DNA from: Chlamydiae bacterium RIFCSPLOWO2_12_FULL_45_20
GTDB taxonomy: Bacteria > Chlamydiota > Chlamydiia > Chlamydiales > SM23-39
Direction: 5' to 3'
DNA length: 64,000 bases
Assembly: GCA_001796285.1 (NCBI GenBank)
Contig: MGMD01000008.1
Coordinates: forward strand, 24,548 to 88,547
The translations under genes and the position numbers were made by a program. Positions 8,983 through 17,315 of this stretch are shown one piece after another. How positions within the stretch are numbered: position 1 is the stretch's first letter; each line of letters begins with the position of its first letter. Below the pieces are notes generated by a model, which had not been told where the DNA came from, did no database searches, and saw only the letters and a list, made by a program, of their open reading frames with translations.

Positions 8983-10443
8983 TTAGGCTTGGATGAAATA
9001 GCCATGGCCATTGACCTTATCTAGCTTGAAAAGGTGCCCTTTGGCTACTAGGGCATTGATAATGCGTCGGAGCCATATTTGATTTTCTTCTTCTTCAGTA
9101 ACGAAAACTTTATCTTCAGGTAAGCCAAGTCGGTGATAGTCTTGTAATCTTCTGCTGTGATGGGTGTTCAATAAAATATACCGTTTTCCTTTTATTGATG
9201 CATTTTCAGAAGTTTTGTTTATAGCATCATTAATCTGAGCAATCACATCAATAACCGCGTCCCTCAAGGTGATGGGTTGATGTCTATATTCGCTGGCTTC
9301 TCCATCTGAAGCATTGCTACGAACTTCTGGAATCCGAAGGTCTCCTTGTTCATCTAGGTTTAAGCCAAGGGTAGATAAGTCATCAACTTGGATGGGTTTG
9401 CGTGCATTTTCCAAAATCCCATTTCTTACATAAAACCGCTGTAATTGTTCATAGTTTTGCACTTCATCGATTCTTCTTGCTTTGACCTGTGCTGGGGTGA
9501 CATATTGATTAACAATACCATGACGACCCGCTTCAGCCAGTGCAATGTCAATTTGTTCTTCAGAAGACAAACAACGGATTAATCCACGACGTCCCAATCC
9601 TCCACCGAAAATTCCTATTTCTGGGCTATCCATTTCTTCAAGATCAACAAGCGCGACCCGTCTAGAACCTTGGAAAACAGGTGCGTCATCAATTATAGGC
9701 ATATTCCGCCATTCAACATCGCTAAATCCAGTTTTTGCTATGAAGGTAGCTAATTGTCTTGTCGTTTCATTTAACCCTGAAAGTTCTGAATATAACCGTT
9801 CCTGTGCACTTTCATGCTGTTGGACATCAAAGCATTCTTCGGCAATCAAGGTCCTTCCATCCACATGAAATTTCTTAGCATGAGGGATAATGAGAAGGCC
9901 AAGCTGATGGGCAAGGCAGACTTCTTTAGCTTTTACCATATTTTCAACACGTCCGTCAGCATCGCCAACCGATTTGAAAATAAGATTAGGAACTGATCTA
10001 AGGCTGAAGACACTTTTACTGGTATATCTTACGATTTCTTGGTCATCTTGATTTTGTCGATCTCGAATCTTGGGCATGAGTACTTGAATTTTTTCGATGG
10101 TGTCTTGAGATATGTCTATTCCTTCTTCTAACTTTTGTTTGACATCAACGATATGGAAGCTATGAATAGATCGTAAGATAGCTTTAGCGATCAGCATAAC
10201 GACTGGGAGGGCTACAGTGAGATAAGAAATGACCTTTAAAGCAGTGATTACAAATGCAGGTGAATCTTTGGCAAGGACAGCTCCTTCAATACCTTGTTGG
10301 GCATGTCCTGGAATGACGTAGGCCTTTTTACCACCGAGGTAGAAATAACTATCGACTGTTTCGAACATTGATTGCGTACATGATTTGGGTTGATCCCCAA
10401 AGCTGACTGCAGTGAAAAAACCTACTTTTGCCATTTTCCCCAT
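8983..10443 (-). CDS. Hypothetical membrane-anchored protein, 486 aa
   Basis: Not recognised with confidence. Residues about 65-90 form a hydrophobic pair (VISYLTVALPVVMLIAKAIL). A large cytosolic-looking region follows. Around residues 155-235 the order LIFKSVGDADGRVENM, an alpha-helical stretch with KAKEVC, LIIPHAK and LIAEE, and then VALVDLEEM near residue 268 recalls the Lys, hinge and metal-binding segments of divergent kinase-like folds; this is a weak impression only. The tail contains TLRDAVIDVIAQIND and ends HGYFIQA. Codon use is like the rest of the island. It sits between an IS remnant and a PARG-like gene on the same strand and may be lineage-specific. It could be a secreted effector or a signalling protein. 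Confidence 0.65.
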   Translation of the reverse strand: MGKMAKVGFFTAVSFGDQPKSCTQSMFETVDSYFYLGGKKAYVIPGHAQQGIEGAVLAKDSPAFVITALKVISYLTVALPVVMLIAKAILRSIHSFHIVDVKQKLEEGIDISQDTIEKIQVLMPKIRDRQNQDDQEIVRYTSKSVFSLRSVPNLIFKSVGDADGRVENMVKAKEVCLAHQLGLLIIPHAKKFHVDGRTLIAEECFDVQQHESAQERLYSELSGLNETTRQLATFIAKTGFSDVEWRNMPIIDDAPVFQGSRRVALVDLEEMDSPEIGIFGGGLGRRGLIRCLSSEEQIDIALAEAGRHGIVNQYVTPAQVKARRIDEVQNYEQLQRFYVRNGILENARKPIQVDDLSTLGLNLDEQGDLRIPEVRSNASDGEASEYRHQPITLRDAVIDVIAQINDAINKTSENASIKGKRYILLNTHHSRRLQDYHRLGLPEDKVFVTEEEENQIWLRRIINALVAKGHLFKLDKVNGHGYFIQA

Positions 10444-10490
10444 CCATTGAATTAATGGACCTACGTTATAACGAATAAAGGCAAAAAAAT

Positions 10491-10745
10491 CTATTGAAAG
10501 TCGCTGTTAGATAAGTAGTTGTTTAAAACGCTGAAATGCCAGGGAACCATTAGCTCATGCCTTGGCGGGATCGTTTGCCCTGTGGCTGATCTGGCATTGC
10601 GCATACAAAAAACACGGGACAAAGCTTCTGAGTCTTTGGATGGTTTCAAAGAGGGGAAGAAGGGCAAAAGGTATTGATGGACTGGTTTGATCATTAGTCT
10701 TGCGTAACCTGTGTTAGCGAAAGATATGGCGAATTCTTCCAACAA
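10491..10745 (-). CDS. Possible small hypothetical protein, 84 aa
   Basis: An open frame that overlaps the 3' end of the PARG-like gene by 32 bp and fills the gap before the next gene. Overlaps of this size are common elsewhere in this genome, which gives some support, but the protein shows no known motif and its composition is unremarkable. It could also be decayed sequence. Low confidence. Confidence 0.25.
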   Translation of the reverse strand: MLEEFAISFANTGYARLMIKPVHQYLLPFFPSLKPSKDSEALSRVFCMRNARSATGQTIPPRHELMVPWHFSVLNNYLSNSDFQ

Positions 10746-12015
10746 CTCGGCACACCCTAGTCCAGCAAGAATCTGGCGGTGAAGTGTCTCGCCTTCGTGT
10801 TAATAAGGGGGGTAGGCTGGAACTGCTGGATGAATGCTCTTGTTTTCCCGGCCAGAATACAGACAGCTGAGACCGTAGAAAAGTGTCCAAAAAGGTAGAA
10901 TAGTTATCTTTAGACGATCCGCTCTTGACACGGTCTTTGATGATCGCAAAGGTGACGTTTTTGAACAGCCCAGAAAACTCTTGTTCCGACAAAACATCTA
11001 CGTAAAATTGCGCCATTTCACCTGGATCATTGTAAAAAGCTCCACATCCAAATGCACCTAAAAGAAGCGAATCATGCCCTTTCTCATACGCTACTCGAAA
11101 CATATCGCGTATTTTTTGCTTCGTTGCCTCTTCATACTGCCTCTTCTCCTTGGGTCGATCATACCCTCTATGACCTTGTTGGCAGTTAAAGGCAGCTGCA
11201 GCAAAGACAGCGCATGTGAATGGCTGGCAGTATGCATACCCAGCGTCAGTCCCCCTTCTAAATACTTGCACCGATGGAACATACACCCCTCCAGAAGAAA
11301 TCTTGTCACGATACTGCTCTGGGCGCTGCAAGTCTTGCAGTGTTTGGAGCGCAGGATATAAAGTCGATCTTCGACATATATTTTCTTCTTGCGTAGAAGC
11401 TTTCCGAGGGGCTCCGCCGATGTACTGTTTATTCGCCATGTCCAAAACAAGAGGGTTCAATCCAAACTGCGTACGCATTTGATGTGCTGCATCTAAGGTA
11501 TCCTGCTCTTTAAACCAAATTTCCGTATTGCATCGCACAGCAGCAGTCCCTCTTGGCTTCGTAGCGACGATGTGTTGAGTGCCGTTTATAGACTGTTGCA
11601 ATATCCTTCCATCGAACTTCTTCTTGTTTTGAAAATCTAAGGATGTTTCTTGGAAGACCTGTGCATTCAGCGCTTCCGCAAGCTCCCTCCCCCCCTGTCT
11701 CCAATGTTGAGACGAAAGCTGCCACCACACTTTTCTTATGGCGGTCATCGCCGATTCATAGGGTGCCCGCTCTAACCAAGCTGAAGCAGATTTCGGCTTT
11801 ATTTGGGAGAGAGCTCCCAGCCGACTAGTAATCTTGTTTAGATGGTTTGAAACATCCTGTGCCTGCACAGTTCTAGAGAGGATGGAGGCTAGTTGGTCTC
11901 CCACCACCCTTTGAACAGTCTTACAAGAGTTACTATCTTTGAACGTTCCGAATTCATCGCATACTGCATCTATAATAGTTTTCTGGAGTTGTGCCCCAGG
12001 CACAGAGAAAGTCAT
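10714..12015 (-). CDS. Bacterial-type poly(ADP-ribose) glycohydrolase-like protein
   Basis: A macrodomain-fold hydrolase that would cleave ADP-ribose from modified proteins or polymers. Key region at residues 188-222: LVLDMANKQYIGG, then APRKAST, then the catalytic QEE (209-211) and NICRRSTLYPAL. This matches the bacterial PARG signature GGG-x(6-8)-QEE except that the third Gly is Ala. Further down, GGVYVPSVQVFRR and LLGAFGCGAFYNDP are also family features. An N-terminal extension of about 150 residues and a Ser-rich, Arg-rich tail are outside the core; ordinary bacterial PARGs are shorter. No signal peptide. It may act on host ADP-ribosylation if secreted, or on bacterial targets. Gene lies in the accessory island next to an IS remnant. 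Confidence 0.82.
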   Translation of the reverse strand: MTFSVPGAQLQKTIIDAVCDEFGTFKDSNSCKTVQRVVGDQLASILSRTVQAQDVSNHLNKITSRLGALSQIKPKSASAWLERAPYESAMTAIRKVWWQLSSQHWRQGGRELAEALNAQVFQETSLDFQNKKKFDGRILQQSINGTQHIVATKPRGTAAVRCNTEIWFKEQDTLDAAHQMRTQFGLNPLVLDMANKQYIGGAPRKASTQEENICRRSTLYPALQTLQDLQRPEQYRDKISSGGVYVPSVQVFRRGTDAGYAYCQPFTCAVFAAAAFNCQQGHRGYDRPKEKRQYEEATKQKIRDMFRVAYEKGHDSLLLGAFGCGAFYNDPGEMAQFYVDVLSEQEFSGLFKNVTFAIIKDRVKSGSSKDNYSTFLDTFLRSQLSVFWPGKQEHSSSSSSLPPLLTRRRDTSPPDSCWTRVCRVVGRIRHIFR

Positions 12016-12158
12016 TGTTATACCAGTATAGTTTAAATAATTAAAACAATTATAACAAATAATACAAATCGCAACAAATAAAATCGTATCCCGTAAAAAT
12101 GAATAGACAGGGTTTGCCCCTAGCCAGGGGGGTAGCTATAGTAAGGTATCCAGTCGAG

Positions 12159-12542
12159 TTAGAAAACCTCTTCACTTTGCTCGGTAATCATTCTTAAAAT
12201 ACGATCTAATTCCACCTGCGCTTCCAGAGCTGCTGATGCCGGCCCCGATTCAATCATTTCATAAAGCGCTTCTCTTTCCTCGATAAAAAAAGTAAGCATC
12301 GATCCCTCTTTCTTTTCAAAATGATCGATTTCCATGCGAATGAGCTTGAGTTTTTCCCGGCTAATTTCCTCTTTTAAGCGCTCTACATCTGTCTCTGCTA
12401 AAGCTATGACATCGCGCGCGCGACTCAGTCGTTCTTCTAAATGGGTTACCCTCTTTTTTTGTATGCCCAATAGAGGAGAAACACCTGCTCCACCAGCATA
12501 AAAGCATCCGCTCAAAAAAAGACAAACAATAAGCCCTTTCAT
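12159..12542 (-). CDS. Small coiled-coil lipoprotein
   Basis: A 127-residue protein with a short signal peptide ending in a good lipobox (LSGC at residues 10-13), so the mature form should be lipid-anchored in the envelope. The rest is highly charged and helical with heptad-like spacing (HLEERLSRARDVIALAE, ERLKEEISREKLKLIRME), predicting a coiled coil. It overlaps the upstream M50 protease gene by 4 bp (ATGA type), so the two are translated together and may work together at the envelope. Function not known. Confidence 0.78.
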   Translation of the reverse strand: MKGLIVCLFLSGCFYAGGAGVSPLLGIQKKRVTHLEERLSRARDVIALAETDVERLKEEISREKLKLIRMEIDHFEKKEGSMLTFFIEEREALYEMIESGPASAALEAQVELDRILRMITEQSEEVF

Positions 12543-13669
12543 TTTGGTATAAACTCCTGAAATTCAGGATCTTGTACAACTGCTTTAAATTCCTCTTCCT
12601 CTAAGATAACAGGAAGGTTGAGCCCCCCAAATTGCCATGCCGTTTGGAGCCACCCTCCAGCAAATTTCGGCTGCCCTTCATGGGCATAGGCTCTAGAGTT
12701 GTTAAGAGCCATTTTTTGCGAAGGGGCTGTCTGATAGCATTTTTGCGAAATCTCTATCACAAGCGGATAGTTCTTCTCCTCTGCGGCCAGCTCGTGCAAA
12801 AGGATCAAGATATCGTCGGAAAGCTGCTCTTTATAAGGCAGTAGCATCTCATAAGCCTCTTTTCGTTTCCCTTCTTTATAGATCAAAAAGGCGAGATATT
12901 GAGTCGCCGCCAGTGCCAGCATACCGCCTGAGGCCTTATTCCGGACTTCTTCAAAGAGTTTTTTCGCCTCCTCCTTATTTCCCTCCTGAAAAGCCTGTTC
13001 TGCTTGCACCATAAGATGTTTATTCTCCTCTTCCCTATCGCTTTTTGTCGCAAGGCGGCTTCTTCTCCAAGAATCAAAACTTTGGTAGGCAAAAAGAAAG
13101 AAAAAGGCGCCGACTAAGTAGGCGCCAACTAGAAAAAAATACAAGGAAATAGCAATGGCCAAAAGGGCGCCAACCAAAAGGGCGGCTTTAAATCCCTTTA
13201 CACCAAAACATGCTTCTAAAACAATGCGTAGTAACTGCCCTCCATCCAGAGGAAGTACAGGCAAAAGATTAATGATAGACCAAAAAAGATTGGCCACTTG
13301 CGTCGCTTTAAAAATCTTATAGGCCATAGGCGTTAGCTGAAACTGCAAAAGCACCGTTGCACCCAAAAAAAGTAAAAAGCCAAAAAGAGGACCGTTTAAA
13401 GTGATCAAAAATTGCTGCCAAAATTTCAATTTTGGCCCTTCAAAGGAGGTGACTCCCCCGAGGGCAATCAGTTGAATGCGCGCTTCTTGGTTAAAAACTA
13501 AAGCAGTCAATGCATGACCAAATTCGTGAAAAAGAACGGAAAAAAAAATGATCCCAACCCAAATCAGCATTCCCATTAGAGTTCCACTGACAAGCCAGCC
13601 TAATATACCAGAAAAAATCCAAAAAAACGGGTGAATAATCACGGGAATTTTCCCTGGAATCTGAATCAC
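12539..13669 (-). CDS. M50 family (site-2 protease-like) membrane metalloprotease with TPR-like tail
   Basis: Intramembrane zinc protease. The metal-binding motif is HEFGH (His48, Glu49, His52) within a transmembrane helix, and the third ligand lies in [11 protein letters not shown] (Asp142). About six hydrophobic helices occupy residues 1-205. The C-terminal 170 residues are soluble, Ala- and Glu-rich helical repeats that look like TPR units ([19 protein letters not shown]). The family cuts membrane-bound regulators or leftover signal peptides. It overlaps sucD by 4 bp upstream and the lipoprotein gene by 4 bp downstream, placing it in a sucC-sucD-M50-lipoprotein transcription unit. The substrate is not evident. 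The N-terminus lacks a PDZ insert typical of RseP. Confidence 0.88.
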   Translation of the reverse strand: MIQIPGKIPVIIHPFFWIFSGILGWLVSGTLMGMLIWVGIIFFSVLFHEFGHALTALVFNQEARIQLIALGGVTSFEGPKLKFWQQFLITLNGPLFGFLLFLGATVLLQFQLTPMAYKIFKATQVANLFWSIINLLPVLPLDGGQLLRIVLEACFGVKGFKAALLVGALLAIAISLYFFLVGAYLVGAFFFLFAYQSFDSWRRSRLATKSDREEENKHLMVQAEQAFQEGNKEEAKKLFEEVRNKASGGMLALAATQYLAFLIYKEGKRKEAYEMLLPYKEQLSDDILILLHELAAEEKNYPLVIEISQKCYQTAPSQKMALNNSRAYAHEGQPKFAGGWLQTAWQFGGLNLPVILEEEEFKAVVQDPEFQEFIPK

Positions 13670-14535
13670 TGCATCGCCTCAAAAATCGCTTGGCCCATTT
13701 CTGCCGGGCTTTTTGTCGTTACAGCACCAGCTCTTTCAAAAGCTTCATATTTGTCTTTGGCTGTCCCTTTCCCTCCAGAAATAATAGCTCCAGCATGTCC
13801 CATTCTCTTGCCGGGAGGGGCGCTTTGACCCGCAATAAACACCGCAAGAGGCTTTTTTAGATTCGCTTTGGCCCATCTTGCAGCCTGCTCTTCCGCTTCC
13901 CCGCCAATCTCCCCAATAAGCAATACTCCTTCCGTCTCCGGATCTTCCTGAAAGAGCTGTAAGATATCGATAAAATTCGTGCCATTTAAAGGATCTCCCC
14001 CTATACCCACACAAGTCGACTGACCAAGACCCAGTTGGGTCGTTTGCCAAACTGCCTCATAAGTCAGAGTCCCCGAGCGAGAAACAATACCCACCTTTCC
14101 TCTTTGATGAATATACCCAGGCATGATCCCTATTTTACATTCTCCAGGGGTAATAATACCGGGACAGTTGGGCCCAATGAGTCTTGAACTAGATGTATTC
14201 ATCACCCTTTTTACTTCCAGCATATCACGAACCGGGATCCCTTCTGTAATACAAATAATCAGCTCAATCCCCGCATCTTCAGCTTCCAAAATCGCATCTG
14301 CAGCAAATGGAGGAGGAACGAAAATCAGGCTTGCCGTAGGATGCACCGATTTTTTCGCTTCCCACACGGTATCAAAGACAGGAACTCCCAAAACCTCCAT
14401 TCCCCCTTTCCCAGGAGTCACCCCACCGACAATCTGCGTCCCATATTCCTTGCATTGTTCAGCATGGAATTTTCCCGCATGTCCCGTAATCCCTTGCACA
14501 ATCACTTTTGTTTTTTTGTTGACTAAGATGGCCAT
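13666..14535 (-). CDS. sucD: Succinyl-CoA ligase alpha subunit
   Basis: Forms succinate and nucleoside triphosphate from succinyl-CoA with the beta subunit, a TCA-cycle step. At 289 residues it has normal length. Seen: the CoA-binding Rossmann start [15 protein letters not shown], the [18 protein letters not shown] segment, and the phosphohistidine loop [15 protein letters not shown]. The gene begins one base after sucC stops, so the subunits are co-expressed. It overlaps the M50 gene by 4 bp at its 3' end. The sucC-sucD pair close to htrA mirrors the arrangement in Chlamydia. Confidence 0.97.
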   Translation of the reverse strand: MAILVNKKTKVIVQGITGHAGKFHAEQCKEYGTQIVGGVTPGKGGMEVLGVPVFDTVWEAKKSVHPTASLIFVPPPFAADAILEAEDAGIELIICITEGIPVRDMLEVKRVMNTSSSRLIGPNCPGIITPGECKIGIMPGYIHQRGKVGIVSRSGTLTYEAVWQTTQLGLGQSTCVGIGGDPLNGTNFIDILQLFQEDPETEGVLLIGEIGGEAEEQAARWAKANLKKPLAVFIAGQSAPPGKRMGHAGAIISGGKGTAKDKYEAFERAGAVTTKSPAEMGQAIFEAMQ

Positions 14536-15699
14536 CTATTTTTTCACCACTCGCACGGCAAGCTCTGCCGCCTGTTTAATATCTTCTGCCGTTTGGATCT
14601 TCAAGTGACTCTCTTGAAAAATCTCTTTTCCCTTTTGCACATTCGTCCCTTCCATCCGGACAATAATCGGCACTTGAATATGCTGCTCTTTACAGGCCTT
14701 CACCACTCCGCTAGCAAGCGTCGCACAGTTCATAATCCCCCCAAAAATATTGACCAAAATGGCTTTTACATGAGAATCGCTCAAAATAATCCGGAACCCC
14801 TCGGCTACCTTTTCCTCACTGGCTCCTCCCCCTACATCGAGAAAATTCGCAGGCTCCCCGCCATAAAGCTGAATAATATCCATCGTCGCCATCGCCAGTC
14901 CAGCCCCATTCACCATACAACCAATATTGCCCTGCATGGCAATATAGGCAAGATCATATCCCCTGGCCGCTGCTTCTTGAATAGACACTTGACTCGGATC
15001 ATAATAAGAGGCAATGTCCGCATGGCGAAAAAGAGCGTTGTCGTCCAAGCTGAGCTTAGCATCCAATGCAAGGATCTCGCCATCCAAAGTCTCCACAAGA
15101 GGGTTGATCTCCAACAGCGACGCATCCATGTCAATAAAACATCGAGCCAGAGCCTTTGCTACCAAAGCCCCTTGTTTCGCCAGTTCCCCACTCCACCCCA
15201 TAAACTTCGTGAGGCGAAGTAGCTGAAAGGACCGCAAAGTCCCATCGAAACCAAACGGCATTTTCAAAATCTTATCGGGAGTTTTCTCAGCCATTTCTTC
15301 GATTTCCATGCCCCCCTCTGAAGAAGCGATCAGTAAGGGAGTCCCTCGCTCTCGGTCTATCACAGCTCCAAGATAGGTTTCCTTTTTGATATCAATCGGC
15401 TTGGAAATCAAAACCTTCTTTGCAATGACCCCATCAGGCCCTGTTTGTTGGTTGACCATTTTCATGCCAATGAGCTCTTGTGCAAGCTCTCCCATTTCTT
15501 TCCTACTTTTCGCAAACTTTACCCCGCCTGCTTTTCCCCTGCCTCCTGCATGCACCTGAATTTTCAATACTGCCTCCTGGAGATCAAGCTCCTCTGCTAT
15601 TTTTTGAGCCTCTTCCACACTCGATGCAACAGCAAATTCTGAGACGGGCAGACCGTAACGCTTTACAATCTCTTTAGCTTGATATTCGTGCAGATTCAT
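14536..15699 (-). CDS. sucC: Succinyl-CoA ligase [ADP-forming] beta subunit
   Basis: ATP-grasp subunit that binds nucleotide and succinate. The start MNLHEYQAKEIVKRYGLPVS, the glycine-rich KIQVHAGGRGKAGGVK, the LLEINPLVET segment and the GNIGCMVNGAGLAMATMD and VNIFGGIMNCA blocks are all family hallmarks. 387 residues is the usual length. It is the promoter-proximal gene of sucC-sucD-M50-lipoprotein. The 150-bp upstream gap is divergent with the 15850 gene and should hold both promoters, though I could not fix their boxes. Confidence 0.97.
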   Translation of the reverse strand: MNLHEYQAKEIVKRYGLPVSEFAVASSVEEAQKIAEELDLQEAVLKIQVHAGGRGKAGGVKFAKSRKEMGELAQELIGMKMVNQQTGPDGVIAKKVLISKPIDIKKETYLGAVIDRERGTPLLIASSEGGMEIEEMAEKTPDKILKMPFGFDGTLRSFQLLRLTKFMGWSGELAKQGALVAKALARCFIDMDASLLEINPLVETLDGEILALDAKLSLDDNALFRHADIASYYDPSQVSIQEAAARGYDLAYIAMQGNIGCMVNGAGLAMATMDIIQLYGGEPANFLDVGGGASEEKVAEGFRIILSDSHVKAILVNIFGGIMNCATLASGVVKACKEQHIQVPIIVRMEGTNVQKGKEIFQESHLKIQTAEDIKQAAELAVRVVKK

Positions 15700-15849
15700 C
15701 CAAATACCACTCCATGGTTTCTACCGGAGGATAGAGGTTTCGATGAATCCGCGCAACTGGAGTTTGTCCATTGCAAACTGAACCTCAGAAAATAGCTTTC
15801 CCAATTAACAACCTTATGCTAAGATGCTACGTCTTTATTTGGGCTTTTT

Positions 15850-16584
15850 ATGCGAAGTTTGAATCCTTGGCCAATTTTCCCAGTTAACTTAGAACTCCCC
15901 GTCGCCCGTTCTTTGAGCCTTCAATTTATCTTGCAGGGTCTGATGGATGCATTCGACCGGCTCCAAGGACTATACCACACTATTTTTGCTCAACTTCAAG
16001 GAGCTAATTTTCAAGAAGAACTCTCTTGTATTTCCAAGGATTTAGAAAAAATCCTTCTTTTCTCACTGGAGCATCCCTTCTCACAGAAAGGGAGTATTTT
16101 AGACAAACTTTGCTTTTATTCTGAAATTCTGTTACAAGCGTCTCATTTGAGCAATGATGAGATTCCGCAAGTATTAGATGAGATGAGAAAAGCCATTCTA
16201 GTTGTCAAATCCAAAACGGCTATTTGGAAAAAAATTAAGGCCCCTTTTCCCTTAGATGCTGTGCGGGGGGAATTTGTCGCGCTGCATTCGCTTTTAGTCG
16301 TGAAACTACGCACTTTTTTCTCCTCCCTTTGCACTTTTTTGAAAGAAGCTCGCTCAGACGAAAATGTACTGGTCCAGTTGATTGAGAATAAGGAGAAATT
16401 TAACGCCTCTTTGGGGGCGAAGTACATTGAAAAACTCCTCATGGGGTTTTTCCCTGCAGGCCATTCTCAGCTTCGCGCGGTTATTCATGAAGGGTATACG
16501 CGTCGTGGATTTACCAAATTTTTTTCTCACGTGGAACCCCTCATCGATGCTATTGAGTGGGATACTCCATGTTACGCGACATAA
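15850..16584 (+). CDS. Hypothetical protein upstream of priA, 244 aa
   Basis: Unrecognised soluble, helical protein of 244 residues with no signal peptide or membrane segment. It starts at an ATG soon after the divergent sucC promoter region. It overlaps the next gene by 16 bp, and that gene overlaps priA, so the three form one unit. A conserved hypothetical gene lies beside priA in C. trachomatis as I recall, but I cannot prove this is the same family. No catalytic residues stand out. Confidence 0.72.
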   Translation: MRSLNPWPIFPVNLELPVARSLSLQFILQGLMDAFDRLQGLYHTIFAQLQGANFQEELSCISKDLEKILLFSLEHPFSQKGSILDKLCFYSEILLQASHLSNDEIPQVLDEMRKAILVVKSKTAIWKKIKAPFPLDAVRGEFVALHSLLVVKLRTFFSSLCTFLKEARSDENVLVQLIENKEKFNASLGAKYIEKLLMGFFPAGHSQLRAVIHEGYTRRGFTKFFSHVEPLIDAIEWDTPCYAT

Positions 16585-17315
16585 ATCTTATAGAAGAACT
16601 TATTCGCCACATCAAAGAAGCCGGATCTTATGTTTTGGCTTCCCCTGAAGACGCTGACTTTTACCGCAAAACCTATACCGAACGTAATGCACAAATGGAC
16701 CGTTGGGCTACAGTGAAACCTCTACCCAAGCTACAAACGATCCCCTCTTCTCCTACACCCCTTCCAGTCCAAAAACTGCTCTCTCCCGAAACACCTCTCG
16801 CTCCTCCTCCTCAAAAACCACACACCAACCCATCCCCTTTACGCAATATTCTCTCACTCGTCGCTCCCGGACTCCAGGTCCTCAATGATATCCCGAGAGA
16901 CGAAATGGCGCTGAAAATCTCAGAGCGTTGGAGAACAAAAAATCAATCCGCCCCTCTTTCCATTCTCCTTTTTCAAGAACCCCTGGAACAACGCTCTTTT
17001 CTCGAACAGATTGCACGCGCGCTAGATATTTATTTCGGGCCAGCCAAAACCGTTCAGGCGGAAAAAATTGAAAAAGAGAAACAATGGGGAACCTTCTTGT
17101 CTGTGGAATCGCTAAAAATGGTCGTAGTTTGCGACTATACGCTTTGGCAACTCAATCATCTCATGGAGTATTATAAAGAAGTCCCAGCAAGCGGGATCCG
17201 AACCCTTGGCAAAGTCCCTTTATTTCTTCTACCAGATCTTGCCCTCTATCTAAAAGACCCACTTTTGAAACGCTCATTATGGAATGCATTGAGTCAAAAA
17301 TGCCAACATTTGTAG
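16569..17315 (+). CDS. Hypothetical protein with Pro-rich linker, 248 aa
   Basis: Unknown function. An N-terminal helical region (residues 1-45) is followed by a Pro/Ser/Thr-rich linker around residues 50-95 (PETPLAPPPQKP) and a C-terminal globular region ending near KVPLFLLPDLALYLKDP. The ATG at 16569 is preferred over the in-frame ATG at 16557, giving a shorter overlap with the gene before. It overlaps priA by 16 bp. The C-terminal half could be nucleotide-handling or regulatory, but nothing in it fits a known motif. Position before priA suggests a role tied to replication restart only by association. Confidence 0.72.
   Translation: MLRDINLIEELIRHIKEAGSYVLASPEDADFYRKTYTERNAQMDRWATVKPLPKLQTIPSSPTPLPVQKLLSPETPLAPPPQKPHTNPSPLRNILSLVAPGLQVLNDIPRDEMALKISERWRTKNQSAPLSILLFQEPLEQRSFLEQIARALDIYFGPAKTVQAEKIEKEKQWGTFLSVESLKMVVVCDYTLWQLNHLMEYYKEVPASGIRTLGKVPLFLLPDLALYLKDPLLKRSLWNALSQKCQHL

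Noticed and set aside
12016..12158. Intergenic gap checked for tRNA or IS ends
   Set aside because: Only AT-rich sequence and a weak CCCCT/AGGGG hairpin near 12117-12131; nothing firm.
14593..15222. 209-residue plus-strand open frame
   Set aside because: Antisense to sucC, whose identity is certain.
15700..15849. Divergent gap between sucC and the 15850 gene
   Set aside because: Promoters must lie here, but no -35/-10 pair was good enough to list.
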